From contig NZ_CP064338.1 in NCBI RefSeq assembly GCF_015476235.1, positions 1,736,001-1,800,000 of the forward strand: a stretch of 64,000 nucleotides of DNA, read 5' to 3'. Below are positions 1 through 8,566 of this stretch, in pieces (positions within the stretch are counted from its first letter, which is position 1; the number at the start of each line of letters is the position of its first letter). This DNA comes from Caldimonas thermodepolymerans (GTDB lineage: Bacteria > Pseudomonadota > Gammaproteobacteria > Burkholderiales > Burkholderiaceae_C). Made by a program: the position numbers and the translations under genes. The notes beneath the pieces are model-generated. The model worked only from the letters and a program-made list of their open reading frames with translations, did no database searches and was not told the DNA's origin.

Positions 1-1329
1 GCCGTCGCGCAAGGCGATTTCGAGTCGAAACCCGGCCGCGTGCTGTGCCTGCACCGCCCGCAGGGCGTGCGCGCGCCGCGCCTGGTGTTCGCCGCTGCGG
101 CCGATGCCAGTCCCAAGGCCTTCAGGAAGGCGGCGGCCGATGCGGTCAACGCGCTCAAGAGCGGCGGCACCCGCCATGCCGCCTTCGCCGCGGCCACCCC
201 GGAGGGGCTGACGCCCGGGCATGCCGAGGCGCTGGTCACGGCGGTGTCGGAGGCGCTGTACGTCTACCGCCACACCAAGCCGAGCGCCCCGCCGGCGCCG
301 CGCCTGAACAAGGTGTCCCTGGTGGGGGACAAGGCCGAGGCCAAGGCGCTGCAGCAGGGGCTGGCACGCGGCCAGGCCATCGCCGCCGGGGTCACGCTGG
401 CGCGCGAGTGCGCGAACCGGCCGGCCAACCACGCCACGCCGACCTTCCTCGCCGAGCAGGCGAAGCAGCTGGCCAGGCAGTTCGGCCTGCGCGTCGAGGT
501 GTACGACCGCAAGGGGGTCGAGAAGATCGGCATGGGCGCCTTCCTCGCGGTGGCGCAGGGCTCCGAGCAGCCGCTGCGCTTCATCGTGCTGCGCTACGAG
601 GGGGCGGGCAAGACCAAGGCGCCGACCGTGCTGGTGGGCAAGGGCATCACCTTCGACACCGGCGGTATCTCGCTCAAGCCGGCCGCCGAGATGGACGAGA
701 TGAAGTTCGACATGGGCGGGGCGGCCAGCGTGCTGGGCACCTTCCGCGCCATTGCCGAGCTCAAGCCGCGCATCAACCTGGTCGGCCTGATCCCGGCGTG
801 CGAGAACATGCCCGACGGCCGCTCGGTCAAGCCGGGCGACGTGGTCACCAGCCTGTCGGGCCAGACCATCGAGATCCTCAACACCGACGCCGAGGGGCGC
901 CTGATCCTCTGCGACGCGCTGACCTATGCCGAGCGCTTCAAACCGGCCGCCGTGATCGACATCGCGACGTTGACCGGCGCCTGCGTGATCGCGCTGGGCC
1001 ATCACCGCTCGGGCCTGTTCACTGCCGACGACGAGCTGGCGCACGCGCTGAGCGAGTCGGGCCAGCAGGCGCTCGATCCGTGCTGGCGCATGCCGCTGGA
1101 CGAGGAGTACGACGAGGCGCTCAAGAGCAACTTCGCCGACGTCGGCAACGTGGGCGGGCGCGCCGGCGGCGCGATCACCGCGGCGATGTTCCTGCGCCGC
1201 TTCGCCGGCAAGTACCGCTGGGCCCACCTGGACATCGCCGGCACGGCCTGGAAGAGCGGGGCCGCCAAGGGCGCCACCGGTCGCCCGGTGCCCCTGCTGA
1301 CCCACTTCCTGCTGCGCCAGTCCAGCTGA
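1..1329 (+). CDS. pepA: Leucyl aminopeptidase (M17 family), 5' end outside window
   Basis: Cytosolic di-zinc/manganese leucyl aminopeptidase that removes N-terminal residues from peptides; hexameric in the family. The reading frame is open from base 1, so the true start lies upstream; about 442 residues are visible of a usual 490-500. The M17 signature NTDAEGRL lies at nt 880-903, and the metal-binding stretch GKGITFDTGG near nt 637-666 supplies the conserved Lys and Asp. The internal GTG at nt 40 is not a credible start because homologous sequence continues upstream of it. holC follows after 14 nt, the usual pepA-holC arrangement in betaproteobacteria. Confidence 0.95.
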   Translation, partial: AVAQGDFESKPGRVLCLHRPQGVRAPRLVFAAAADASPKAFRKAAADAVNALKSGGTRHAAFAAATPEGLTPGHAEALVTAVSEALYVYRHTKPSAPPAPRLNKVSLVGDKAEAKALQQGLARGQAIAAGVTLARECANRPANHATPTFLAEQAKQLARQFGLRVEVYDRKGVEKIGMGAFLAVAQGSEQPLRFIVLRYEGAGKTKAPTVLVGKGITFDTGGISLKPAAEMDEMKFDMGGAASVLGTFRAIAELKPRINLVGLIPACENMPDGRSVKPGDVVTSLSGQTIEILNTDAEGRLILCDALTYAERFKPAAVIDIATLTGACVIALGHHRSGLFTADDELAHALSESGQQALDPCWRMPLDEEYDEALKSNFADVGNVGGRAGGAITAAMFLRRFAGKYRWAHLDIAGTAWKSGAAKGATGRPVPLLTHFLLRQSS

Positions 1330-1343
1330 AGGAGCGTGCCCGG

Positions 1344-1775
1344 GTGACCGAGATCGCCTTCCACTTCAACGTGCCGGACAAGCTCGGCTACGCCTGCCGC
1401 CTGCTGCGCAAGGCGTACCGCAGCGCGGCGGAAGTCGGCGTGCTCGGTCCGGCACCGTTGCTGGCCGAACTCGACCGGGCGCTGTGGAGTTTCGACCAGC
1501 TCGAGTTCATTCCGCACGCCTCGACGAAGCAGTCCGGCGGCGTGGTCGGCCGCTACACGCGGGTCTGGCTGGCGCCTTCGGCGGCCGACGTGCCGCACCA
1601 CGGCGTGCTGGTGAACCTGGGCGACGAGGTGCCCGAAGGCTTCGAGCGCTTCGCGCGGCTCATCGAGATCGTCTCCACCGACGAACGGGACCGCCAGGCC
1701 GCGCGACGCCGCTGGCGCCACTACGGGGATCGCGGCTACACGATCCAGCGACACGAGGTGGGGGCGGCGTCATGA
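1344..1775 (+). CDS. holC: DNA polymerase III chi subunit
   Basis: The chi subunit links the clamp loader (through psi) to single-strand binding protein during replication. The 143-residue product is normal family length. It starts MTEIAFHFNV and contains the typical central ACRLLRKAYR and a late LIEIVSTDERDRQAARRRW stretch. The GTG start at 1344 was chosen because it begins the conserved N-terminus and follows a GGAG-containing stretch overlapping the pepA end. It sits 14 nt after pepA and was probably co-transcribed with it. Confidence 0.92.
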   Translation: MTEIAFHFNVPDKLGYACRLLRKAYRSAAEVGVLGPAPLLAELDRALWSFDQLEFIPHASTKQSGGVVGRYTRVWLAPSAADVPHHGVLVNLGDEVPEGFERFARLIEIVSTDERDRQAARRRWRHYGDRGYTIQRHEVGAAS

Positions 1776-1809
1776 ATCGGCCGATGCTGTCGGACAGGAG
1801 GGGGGGGCG

Positions 1810-2220
1810 ATGAACGCGGGCAGACCCGTGCCGCCCCGGCATGTGCCCACCCTCACCGAGGTGGTGCAGCCTGGTCCGGATCAGGGCGCGGCGCCGGCCG
1901 CGCCCGCACCGCAGCCGCAACCTGCGCTGCAAGCCGAGCCGCAACCGGCGGTCGCGCCGTTGTTGGAAGGGCCGCCCAAGCCACCGGCCTTCCTGCTTGC
2001 CGCCGAGGGCGAGGACGCGCTGACGCAGCGCGTGCTGGCAGACCTGCAACGCCAGATCGACCTGATGCTGGAATACCGCCTGCGCGAGACCCTCACGCCC
2101 GCGCTGGCACGCATGGCCGACCAGCTGATCCGCGACACCCGCGTCGAGCTCGCGGCCACCTTGCGCGAGGTGGTGGCCCGCGCCGTGGCCCAGGAGCTGG
2201 CCCGCCTGCGGCAGCGCTGA
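1810..2220 (+). CDS. Small proline/alanine-rich hypothetical protein (DUF2486-like)
   Basis: A 136-residue protein of unknown function downstream of holC, where Burkholderiales often carry a DUF2486-type gene; the family assignment is from position and composition, not from a clear motif. Residues 1-65 are low-complexity Pro/Ala/Gln. Residues 70-136 look helical and amphipathic, with regularly spaced Leu and Arg (for example LADLQRQIDLMLEYRLRE). No signal peptide or membrane segment is visible. An AGGAGG run lies just before the ATG. It is probably the third gene of the pepA-holC unit. Confidence 0.6.
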   Translation: MNAGRPVPPRHVPTLTEVVQPGPDQGAAPAAPAPQPQPALQAEPQPAVAPLLEGPPKPPAFLLAAEGEDALTQRVLADLQRQIDLMLEYRLRETLTPALARMADQLIRDTRVELAATLREVVARAVAQELARLRQR

Positions 2221-2453
2221 GGCGCCGCGGCGTTTTTCCCCCCTGCCTTGCACGTGCGGCCACGAGGTGGCCTGCCTCTTGCTTCAACGGCCCCCGAACC
2301 TCTCGGGTGGATCCGGTATTTGCCCGAAGGTTGACCCGCGAGGGACGGTTTCCTTAGAGGATTCCCGCAGGAAACCGGAAATCTTTTCGAGTATTGTTCC
2401 GGCCGTTGAGTAATCAAATCCGAGTCTCAACTTTTCCCACTAGGAGGCTTTTC

Positions 2454-3596
2454 ATGCAATTCAAATACAACCTGGTCGTAGGCGCGGTCGCCCTGGGCCT
2501 GGCTGGCGTGGCGCTGGCCCAGGATGCGGTGGTGCGGATCGGTCACGTCGGTCCGACCAGCGGCAACATTGCGCACCTCGGCAAGGACAACGAGCTCGGT
2601 GCCCGCATGGCGATCGACGAACTCAATGCCAAGGGCGTGACGATCGGCGGCAAGAAGGTCAAGTTCGAATTGCTGGCGGAGGATGACGCGGCCGACCCGA
2701 AGCAGGGCACCGCCGCCGCCCAGAAGCTGGTGGACTCGGGTGTCCATGGCGTGGTGGGCCACCTGAACTCGGGTACCACGATTCCCGCCTCGAAGATCTA
2801 CAGCGACGCCGGCATCCCGCAGATCTCGCCGTCGTCGACCAACCCGCGCTACACCCGCCAGGGCTTCAAGACCACCTTCCGCGTGGTGGCCGATGACGTG
2901 CACCTGGGCAACACGCTCGGCAAGTACGCCGTCAACACCCTCAAGGGCAAGGCGATCGCCGTCATCGACGACCGCACCGCCTACGGCCAGGGCGTGGCCG
3001 ACGAGTTCGAGAAGGGCGTGAAGGCCGCCGGCGGCACCGTCGTGGCGCGCGAGTTCACCCATGAGAAGGCCACGGACTTCACCGCCATCCTGACCTCCAT
3101 CAAGGCCAAGAAGGCCGACATCGTCTTCTACGGCGGCATGGACGCCGTGGGCGGCCCGATGCTGCGCCAGATGAAGTCGCTGGGCATCAACGCCAAGTTC
3201 ATGGGCGGCGACGGCATCTGCACGGGTGAACTGCCGAAGCTGGCGGCCGGCACGCTGGCCGACGACCAGGTGGTCTGCGCCGAGGCCGGTGGCGTCGAAG
3301 GCGAAGAGAAGAAGGCGATGGACGACTTCAAGGCCGCCTTCAAGAAGAAGTTCGGCATCGACGTGCAGCTGTATGCCCCGTACGTCTATGACGCCGTGAT
3401 GGTCATGGCCACCGCGATGCAGAAGGCCGACTCCTGGGACCCGGCCAAGTACCTGCCGGTGCTGGCCAAGACCGACGGCTACAAGGGCGTGACGGGCACC
3501 ATCAGCTTCGACGAGAAGGGTGACCTGAAGAACGGTGCGCTGACGCTGTTCACCTATCGCGGTGGCAAGCGCGAGCAGATCGCCGTGGTCCGCTGA
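2454..3596 (+). CDS. Branched-chain amino acid ABC transporter, periplasmic binding protein
   Basis: Periplasmic Leu/Ile/Val-type binding protein (peripheral-binding fold type 1) that would deliver substrate to an ABC importer. The 380-residue protein starts MQFKYNLVVGAVALGLAGVALAQ, a typical Sec signal peptide with cleavage after ALA near residue 22. The mature part contains IGHVGPTSG and the SPSSTNPRYTRQGFKTTFR region typical of LivJ-like proteins. ATG 2454 follows TAGGAGG at a good distance; an upstream in-frame start at 2394 would add an unlikely extension. The permease and ATPase genes are not adjacent, so it is an orphan binding protein here. A strong terminator follows. Confidence 0.92.
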   Translation: MQFKYNLVVGAVALGLAGVALAQDAVVRIGHVGPTSGNIAHLGKDNELGARMAIDELNAKGVTIGGKKVKFELLAEDDAADPKQGTAAAQKLVDSGVHGVVGHLNSGTTIPASKIYSDAGIPQISPSSTNPRYTRQGFKTTFRVVADDVHLGNTLGKYAVNTLKGKAIAVIDDRTAYGQGVADEFEKGVKAAGGTVVAREFTHEKATDFTAILTSIKAKKADIVFYGGMDAVGGPMLRQMKSLGINAKFMGGDGICTGELPKLAAGTLADDQVVCAEAGGVEGEEKKAMDDFKAAFKKKFGIDVQLYAPYVYDAVMVMATAMQKADSWDPAKYLPVLAKTDGYKGVTGTISFDEKGDLKNGALTLFTYRGGKREQIAVVR

Positions 3597-3620
3597 TCAG
3601 GTTCCTGCCTGAAACCGGGA

Positions 3621-3655
3621 ACGGGCGCCCCCTGCGGGGCGCCCGTTTTGTTTTG
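3621..3655 (+). terminator. Intrinsic terminator of the binding-protein gene
   Basis: A perfect 11-bp GC-rich stem (3621-3631 with 3636-3646) around a CTGC loop is followed by TTTTGTTTTGT. It lies 25 nt after the stop codon. Confidence 0.9.
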
Positions 3656-3756
3656 TCGTGCCCGCCGCCGCGGACCGCCATGGGGCGTCGCATGCGCCGC
3701 GATGGCGCGCCGTGGCGATGCGCGAACAAGTGTCCCGCCACGGGGCGGCACGCGAC

Positions 3757-4479
3757 TCAGGTCGTGGCTGCGCAGTCCGTGCGTCCTGCCGCCTGCGGCC
3801 GCGATGCCACGGCACCCGCCAGCCGCTCGACCAGCGCGTCGACCTCGCGCTCGGCCTGGGCCAGGCTGGCCTGCAGGCGCTCGTCCGCGAACTCGTCGTA
3901 CTCCACCGCGACCGTGTGCATCTCGGTGATGCCGATGTAGCCGAACGCGGTGCGGATCGACGGCTCGACATGGTTCATCGATTCGATGCGCCCGCCGGGC
4001 CCGTAGCCGTGGTCGCCGCGCGAGCTCAGCACCACCAGCCGCTTGCCGGCGTCGGCCAGCAACGGCCAGTAGGGATCGCCGCGGCGGCTGCGGTCGAAGC
4101 CGAAGGTGCGGCCGACCCGCACGATGTTGTCGATGTAGGCCTTGAAGCCGGCCGGCACGCCGAAGTTGTACATTGGCACGCCGGCGACGATCAGGTCGGC
4201 GCCCAGCAGTTCGTCGACCAGCGCGTCGCTGTCCTTCAGCACCTCGCGCATCCAGGGTTCACGCCGGTCCTCGGGCGTGAACGCCGCGTGGATCCAGCGC
4301 CCGGTGACCGGCGCGGGCGGGGCGGCGCCGACGTCGCGGTAGCGCACGCGGTCCTGGGGGCGCAGGGCCTGCCAGCGCGCCACGAAGCGGGCGCTCAGGC
4401 GCCGGGTGTGGGAGCCGTGGGGCTGCGCATTCGAACGCCCCGGGCGGGCGCTGGCGTCGATGTGAAGCAGGGTGAGCAT
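3757..4479 (-). CDS. azoR: FMN-dependent NADH-azoreductase-like flavoprotein
   Basis: A flavodoxin-fold NAD(P)H:quinone/azo oxidoreductase that detoxifies quinones and azo compounds in the cytoplasm. The 240 residues begin LTLLHIDASAR..S, the FMN phosphate-binding loop of the family. Further on are the flavin-contacting MYNFGVPAGFKAYID segment and the VLSSRGDHGYGPGG loop. It is longer than E. coli AzoR (about 200) because of a longer N-terminal half and a polar tail. The ATG follows a perfect GGAGGT. It is transcribed divergently from a LysR-type gene, the usual arrangement for a LysR-controlled azoreductase. Confidence 0.87.
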   Translation of the reverse strand: MLTLLHIDASARPGRSNAQPHGSHTRRLSARFVARWQALRPQDRVRYRDVGAAPPAPVTGRWIHAAFTPEDRREPWMREVLKDSDALVDELLGADLIVAGVPMYNFGVPAGFKAYIDNIVRVGRTFGFDRSRRGDPYWPLLADAGKRLVVLSSRGDHGYGPGGRIESMNHVEPSIRTAFGYIGITEMHTVAVEYDEFADERLQASLAQAEREVDALVERLAGAVASRPQAAGRTDCAATT

Positions 4480-4506
4480 GGAGACCTCCGTGAATGGGTG
4501 AATCAG

Positions 4507-4529
4507 ATTGACCTGTCCAGGTCGTCAAT
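4507..4529. promoter_or_regulatory. Candidate LysR-type operator between azoR and lysR
   Basis: ATTGAC (4507-4512) and GTCAAT (4524-4529) form a perfect inverted repeat separated by 11 nt. Nested inside is a second perfect repeat, GACCT-N4-AGGTC (4510-4514 with 4519-4523). Spacing and AT-at-the-ends layout match the T-N11-A recognition sites of LysR-type regulators. It sits in the 115-bp divergent intergenic region. Confidence 0.65.
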
Positions 4530-4594
4530 CTCCCATCCAGGACAAGAGGCGACAACCGATAAGATCTTGCCCGTCGGATGAACGCGATTCACTC

Positions 4595-5179
4595 ATGAAC
4601 ACCCCGCGTCGCCTGCCGCCGCTGTCGCAGCTGCGTGCGTTCGAGGCGGCTGCCCGGCTGGGCAGCTTCAAGCGTGCCGCGCAGGAGCTGTCGGTCACGC
4701 CGGCGGCCATCAGCCATCAGGTGAAGGCACTGGAAGAGCAGCTCGGCCTGGCGCTGTTCGAGCGGCGTACCCGGCAGGTCGTCCTCACCCCGCCGGGGCG
4801 GCAGCTGCTGCCGGCGCTGAGCGCCGGTTTCGACACCATGGCCGAGGCCGTGGCCGCGCTGCGGGCGCAGCGCCAGGCGGCCAGCGTCACGCTCTCGACC
4901 ACGCGCGCCTTCATGGCGCAATGGCTGCTGCCGCGGCTGGCGGCGTTCCGTGCCCGGCACCCCCGGATCGAGCTGTACCTGCACGCCGACGAAGCGCCGG
5001 TGGACGTGGCGGCCGGGGAGGCCGACCTCGCCATCCGCTACGGCACCGGGCCGTGCCCCGGGCGGCGGTTGCAGGTTCAGCAGGCGGCAGGCGCCGCGAG
5101 GTTCAGGCGGCCTTCGTGCCGAGCTGGCCGAGCAGGTCCGGCTGGACGATCTCGATCCAGTAGCCGTCGGGGTCCTTGA
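4595..5179 (+). pseudogene. LysR-family transcriptional regulator, C-terminally truncated
   Basis: GcvA-like LysR regulator. Residues about 8-68 form an intact winged HTH with linker helix (LRAFEAAARLGSFKRAAQEL, then TPAAISHQVKALEEQLG). The effector domain starts near residue 90 and is recognisable to about residue 158 (ADLAIRYGTGPCPG), where members normally continue for another 130-140 residues. After nt ~5065 the frame becomes Arg/Ala-rich nonsense and ends at 5179, overlapping by 77 nt the 3' end of convergent gloA. A deletion joining lysR to gloA explains this. A 194-residue protein that still binds DNA could be made, but effector sensing should be lost. Confidence 0.8.
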
Positions 5180-5618
5180 TGAAGGCGATGTCCTTCATCT
5201 TGCCGTCCTCGGGGCGCTTGACGAAGGCCACGCCGTTGGCGTCGAACCACTTCACTGCGGCGGCCAGGTCGGGCACCGAGATGCACAGGTGGCCGAAGCC
5301 CTGCGGCTGGGCGTTGCCGTTGTGGTAGGCGAAGTCGGGGTCGGACTCGGTGCCCCAGTTGTGGGTCAGCTCGAGCACGCCGGTCTGCGAGAACATCCAC
5401 GTCGTGCGTTCGGCGTCGGAGGCGGGCAGGGCGTCCGCGTCCTCGACGAACTTGAGGAAGTACAGCGAGAACTTCATGTCTTCGAAGTCCAGGCGCCGCA
5501 CCAGGGTCATGCCGAGCACCTGGGTGTAGAAGGCCACCGACACCGCGGGGTCCTTCACGCGGATCATCGAGTGGTTGAAGCGGAAACCGGCCGGACGGCC
5601 GCTGGGGGAAGAGCTCAT
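5103..5618 (-). CDS. gloA: Lactoylglutathione lyase (glyoxalase I)
   Basis: Metal-dependent glyoxalase I converting the methylglyoxal-glutathione hemithioacetal to S-lactoylglutathione in the cytoplasm. The 171 residues hold the expected ligands: FNHSMIRVKDP (His), VLELTHNWG (Glu), GFGHLCISVPD (His) and DPDGYWIEIVQ (Glu). The N-terminal MSSSPSGRPAG extension is short. The C-terminal residues (QPDLLGQLGTKAA) coincide with the breakpoint of the truncated lysR on the other strand, so the last few codons may be altered by that rearrangement. Confidence 0.93.
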   Translation of the reverse strand: MSSSPSGRPAGFRFNHSMIRVKDPAVSVAFYTQVLGMTLVRRLDFEDMKFSLYFLKFVEDADALPASDAERTTWMFSQTGVLELTHNWGTESDPDFAYHNGNAQPQGFGHLCISVPDLAAAVKWFDANGVAFVKRPEDGKMKDIAFIKDPDGYWIEIVQPDLLGQLGTKAA

Positions 5619-5800
5619 CGGGATACTGCGTGAGGGAATGATGGACGGGGAGGGCGGGCCGAGCCCGGCGGGGCCGCGGCGCGCCGCAGGAAGAAGCGCG
5701 GCAGTATAGGCAGGCCTTCGCGTTCCGGCAGGGCCTCAGGCAGTACCGCTGCCGCAGGCGCGGGTTTGCGGGCGCGGCCCGCGAGGACCGGGTGGCTGCG

Positions 5801-6346
5801 TCAAGCCGCCGCGCCGGCGGCCGCGGCCGCGCGGGACTGCGCCAGCGCCACGCGCAGCTCCTGTTCGACCGCCCGGCGCCGCGCAGGCGTGGCCTGCGTC
5901 CCGACCTCGAGGACGCGCCCGCGTTCGCGCAGCACGATGGGTGCACCCGCATCGGTGGCACGGTCCAGCGTCACCCAGCGCAGGTCGAAGCGTTCGACCG
6001 ACTCGGCGCCCCGCCAGCGGCGGTGCACCTCCAGCCCGTCGGGCGTCAGCGTGAGCGTCTCGCCGTCGCGTGCACGCCGGGCGTACTGCACCATGGCCAC
6101 GGCGATCACCGCCACGTTGACGAGCGCGTACGGCGCGACCAGCGGGAAACCGGCACCCCACATCGCGAGGGCGAGGGCCAGCGTCATCGCCGCCAGCACG
6201 CCCAGCGCCAGGACGCACTGGCGCGGCGTGAGCGAGCAGTTGCGGCGCAGGTCCCAGTGCGGCAGGGGCGCTTGCGCCCAGCCGGCAGGCGGTGGGACGT
6301 CGGGCGGCACTGCAGGCGCAGGGGCGGCGGTGGCAGCAGGCGGCAT
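5801..6346 (-). CDS. DUF2244 integral membrane protein
   Basis: A 181-residue inner-membrane protein of the DUF2244 family, whose function is unknown; homologs often sit near cytochrome oxidase genes. After a Pro/Ala-rich head (1-35), WDLRRNCSLTPRQ marks the start of the domain. Two adjacent hydrophobic segments (about 49-68 and 73-90) are followed by a cytoplasmic basic/acidic part containing EVHRRWRGAESVERFDLRWV. ATG 6346 is chosen because it is the last Met before the domain; the frame stays open upstream and Met 6520 would give 239 residues. No convincing ribosome site separates the two. Confidence 0.75.
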   Translation of the reverse strand: MPPAATAAPAPAVPPDVPPPAGWAQAPLPHWDLRRNCSLTPRQCVLALGVLAAMTLALALAMWGAGFPLVAPYALVNVAVIAVAMVQYARRARDGETLTLTPDGLEVHRRWRGAESVERFDLRWVTLDRATDAGAPIVLRERGRVLEVGTQATPARRRAVEQELRVALAQSRAAAAAGAAA

Positions 6347-6731
6347 GGCGTTCGGAAGGCGGCAGGTGCTGGGCCCGGCACCCGTCATCCGTGGCAAGGC
6401 GGCGGCAGCGGGCGAGCCCGATTGTGCCGCAGGGGCCGGAAGGCAGGGCGCTGCCGTGGAGACCCCGGCCCCCCGGGAGCGGCCGTCGTCCGGAAGGGGT
6501 GCCAAGGTGTCGACGGACATGGCGCATCCGCCGGACGGGCGCGGTGCCTGTGCTGCGGCGCATGCGCTTGCCGCCACGCGGCCCTTCCTGCGTCCCTGGA
6601 CGTGTGCCGCGATCGGGCTGGGACTGCTCTGCTGACGGCCTGCGCCCACCCTGTTGCAGTCGCGGCCAGGCAGTCTCGCCGCGGAGCACCAGCTGCGTGC
6701 TGCACCCGCCCGCGTCGAGGCCGGCCAACAA
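6347..6731. other. Intergenic stretch upstream of the DUF2244 gene
   Basis: No convincing gene is seen here. The frames that stay open are high-GC chance ORFs rich in Arg, Pro and Ala. If the DUF2244 gene uses the upstream Met at 6520, the first 174 nt would be coding. Apart from the tRNA-Ser terminator just to the right, no repeat or clear promoter stands out. Confidence 0.5.
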
Positions 6732-6756
6732 AAAAGCCCCGGCAGGCGGGGCTTGG
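6732..6756 (-). terminator. Intrinsic terminator downstream of tRNA-Ser
   Basis: On the minus strand a 7-bp stem AAGCCCC/GGGGCTT (6736-6742 with 6750-6756), 7-nt loop, runs into six T residues (6732-6737). It lies about 45 nt past the tRNA 3' end. Confidence 0.85.
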
Positions 6757-6799
6757 ATGGGCTCTTGCGAACCCGGGGTGGCGCAGGCCGCGCATTTGT

Positions 6800-6890
6800 T
6801 GGCGGAGAGAGCGGGATTCGAACCCGCGGTGGGCTATTAACCCACACACGCTTTCCAGGCGTGCGACTTAAACCACTCATCCATCTCTCC
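6800..6890 (-). tRNA. tRNA-Ser (anticodon GGA)
   Basis: A 91-nt cloverleaf with long variable arm. Acceptor stem GGAGAGA/TCTCTCC is followed by discriminator G and an encoded CCA (6800-6802). The anticodon loop in ...GCCTGGAAAGC... gives GGA, reading UCC/UCU. The T-arm GGTTCGAATCC is canonical. Confidence 0.97.
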
Positions 6891-6960
6891 GGGGTGACCG
6901 GACGCCGCAGCCGATGGGATGAGATGCCGCCGCGGCGAAGCCCGCTATTGTAGCGAAGAA

Positions 6961-7881
6961 TCAGCGCGGTGCGCTGCCCTGGGCGTTGCGCATCAGGCTC
7001 ATCGCCGTGCCGATCAGCGCGGAGACCTCGGTCATGTTGCCCGGCACGATCATGGTGTTGTTCTTCTGCGCCAGCTGGGCGTAGGCCTCGACGGCCTTTT
7101 CGGCCACCTTCAGGTTGACCGCGTCCATGCCGCCCGGCTCACGGATCGCCTCGGCGATGCGGCGGATCGCCTCGGCCGTGGCGGTCGCCACCGCGGTGAT
7201 CGCGGCGGCCTCGCCCTGGGCCCGGTTGATCTCGGCCTGCTTCTCGCCCTCGGACTTGGCGATGAAGGCCTCGCGCTCGCCGGTGGCGATGTTGATCTGC
7301 TCCTGCTTGCGGCCCTCGGAGGCGGCGATCAGCGCGCGCTTCTCGCGCTCGGCGGTGATCTGCTGCTGCATCGCGCGCAGGATCTCGTTGGGCGGGGTCA
7401 GGTCCTTGATCTCGTAGCGCAGCACCTTCACGCCCCAGTTCAGCGCGGCCTCGTCCAGCGCCGAGACGACGGCAGCGTTGATCGCCTCGCGTTCCTCGAA
7501 GGTCTTGTCCAGCTCCATCTTGCCGATCACCGAGCGCAGCGTGGTCTGGGCCAGCTGGGTGATCGCGACGATGTAGTTGGACGAGCCGTAGCTGGCGCGC
7601 ATCGGGTCGGTGACCTGGAAGTACAGGATGCCGTCGACCGTCAGCTGGGTGTTGTCCTTGGTGATGCAGACCTGGCTGGGCACGTCCAGCGGGATTTCCT
7701 TCAGCGAGTGCTTGTAGGCCACCCGGTCGATGAAGGGCACCAGGAAGTTCAGGCCCGGCGTCAGCGTGGCGTGGTAGCGCCCCAGGCGCTCGACCACCCA
7801 GGCGTGCTGCTGCGGCACGACCTTGATCGAGCGGATGATGAAGATGGCTGCGATGACCAGCAGCACGATGGCGACTTCCAT
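6961..7881 (-). CDS. qmcA: SPFH/Band 7 (stomatin-like) membrane protein
   Basis: A 306-residue stomatin/prohibitin-family protein anchored in the inner membrane by one N-terminal segment (residues about 2-18). The SPFH domain (about 20-180) contains QQHAWVVERLGRYHATLTPG, typical of QmcA. The C-terminal half is a charged Ala/Glu-rich coiled coil (about 185-260) that drives oligomerisation. A GGAGAGG precedes the ATG. It follows an NfeD gene by 43 nt on the same strand; NfeD/stomatin pairs act together in membrane quality control or microdomain formation in other bacteria. Confidence 0.92.
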   Translation of the reverse strand: MEVAIVLLVIAAIFIIRSIKVVPQQHAWVVERLGRYHATLTPGLNFLVPFIDRVAYKHSLKEIPLDVPSQVCITKDNTQLTVDGILYFQVTDPMRASYGSSNYIVAITQLAQTTLRSVIGKMELDKTFEEREAINAAVVSALDEAALNWGVKVLRYEIKDLTPPNEILRAMQQQITAEREKRALIAASEGRKQEQINIATGEREAFIAKSEGEKQAEINRAQGEAAAITAVATATAEAIRRIAEAIREPGGMDAVNLKVAEKAVEAYAQLAQKNNTMIVPGNMTEVSALIGTAMSLMRNAQGSAPR

Positions 7882-7924
7882 GGGTTCCTCTCCTTCTTTG
7901 GTGCGGCAGTCGGTATCGTCGCGT

Positions 7925-8362
7925 TCACTCCGGCGGGCGCCGGACGATCAGGATGTTGCCCTCGACGGCACGGATCACGTGCTCGCCGGGCTGCGGCAGG
8001 TCGGCGTCGCCGTAGCGGGCGGTCCACTGCGCGCCGCGGTACATCACCCGGGCGGTGCGGTCCTCGCCCCACCGGGAGACGTGGACCCGCTGGCCGATGT
8101 CGAGGATCAGCTCGGGGTTGGCGGTGACCGGCGCGGGCGGCGGCTGCTTCTTGCGGTGCACCCGCCAGGCTGCCACCGCGCCCCCGCCGATGATGGCCGC
8201 GGCCGTGACCTGCAGCGGCAGGGACAGCCCGGCGTGGGCGGCCAGCGCGCCGCCGGCCAGGCCGAGCGCGAGCATCAGCAGGTAGAACGTCCCGGTGGCC
8301 AGTTCCGCCGCGACGGCGATGCCCGCCAGCACCCACCACCAGGTGGCTGAGCCGAAATCCAT
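7925..8362 (-). CDS. NfeD family membrane protein
   Basis: A short-form NfeD (145 residues), partner of the downstream stomatin-like protein. Two or three hydrophobic segments (about 7-22, 25-45 and 50-62) precede a C-terminal OB-fold domain (about 85-143: LDIGQRVHVSRW, ARVMYRGAQWTARY, GEHVIRAVEGNILIV). The long-form protease domain is absent. The ATG at 8362 follows GGAGGGAA. It is first gene of a two-gene unit with the stomatin gene. Confidence 0.9.
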   Translation of the reverse strand: MDFGSATWWWVLAGIAVAAELATGTFYLLMLALGLAGGALAAHAGLSLPLQVTAAAIIGGGAVAAWRVHRKKQPPPAPVTANPELILDIGQRVHVSRWGEDRTARVMYRGAQWTARYGDADLPQPGEHVIRAVEGNILIVRRPPE

Positions 8363-8566
8363 CGGTGTTCCCTCCTTCTCGTGTGTTCCCGGTCACGACC
8401 CGGGGGCAGTGTACGCCGTGGCCGGCGCGGCCAGGGGCGCGCACGGCGGCCGCCGGCGGCCTCGGGGATCGCCGGGGTCGGCCTTGCCCTAGTGCATCGC
8501 AGCCGGGCCCGCAAAGTTCTACACTTCGCGATTCGCCGTTTTCAGCCTGATTCCCGAGGCCGCCCC

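Noticed and set aside
1484-1813. A 109-codon frame overlapping holC in another frame
   Set aside because: Arg-rich shadow of holC; its last 14 codons are the only part outside holC.
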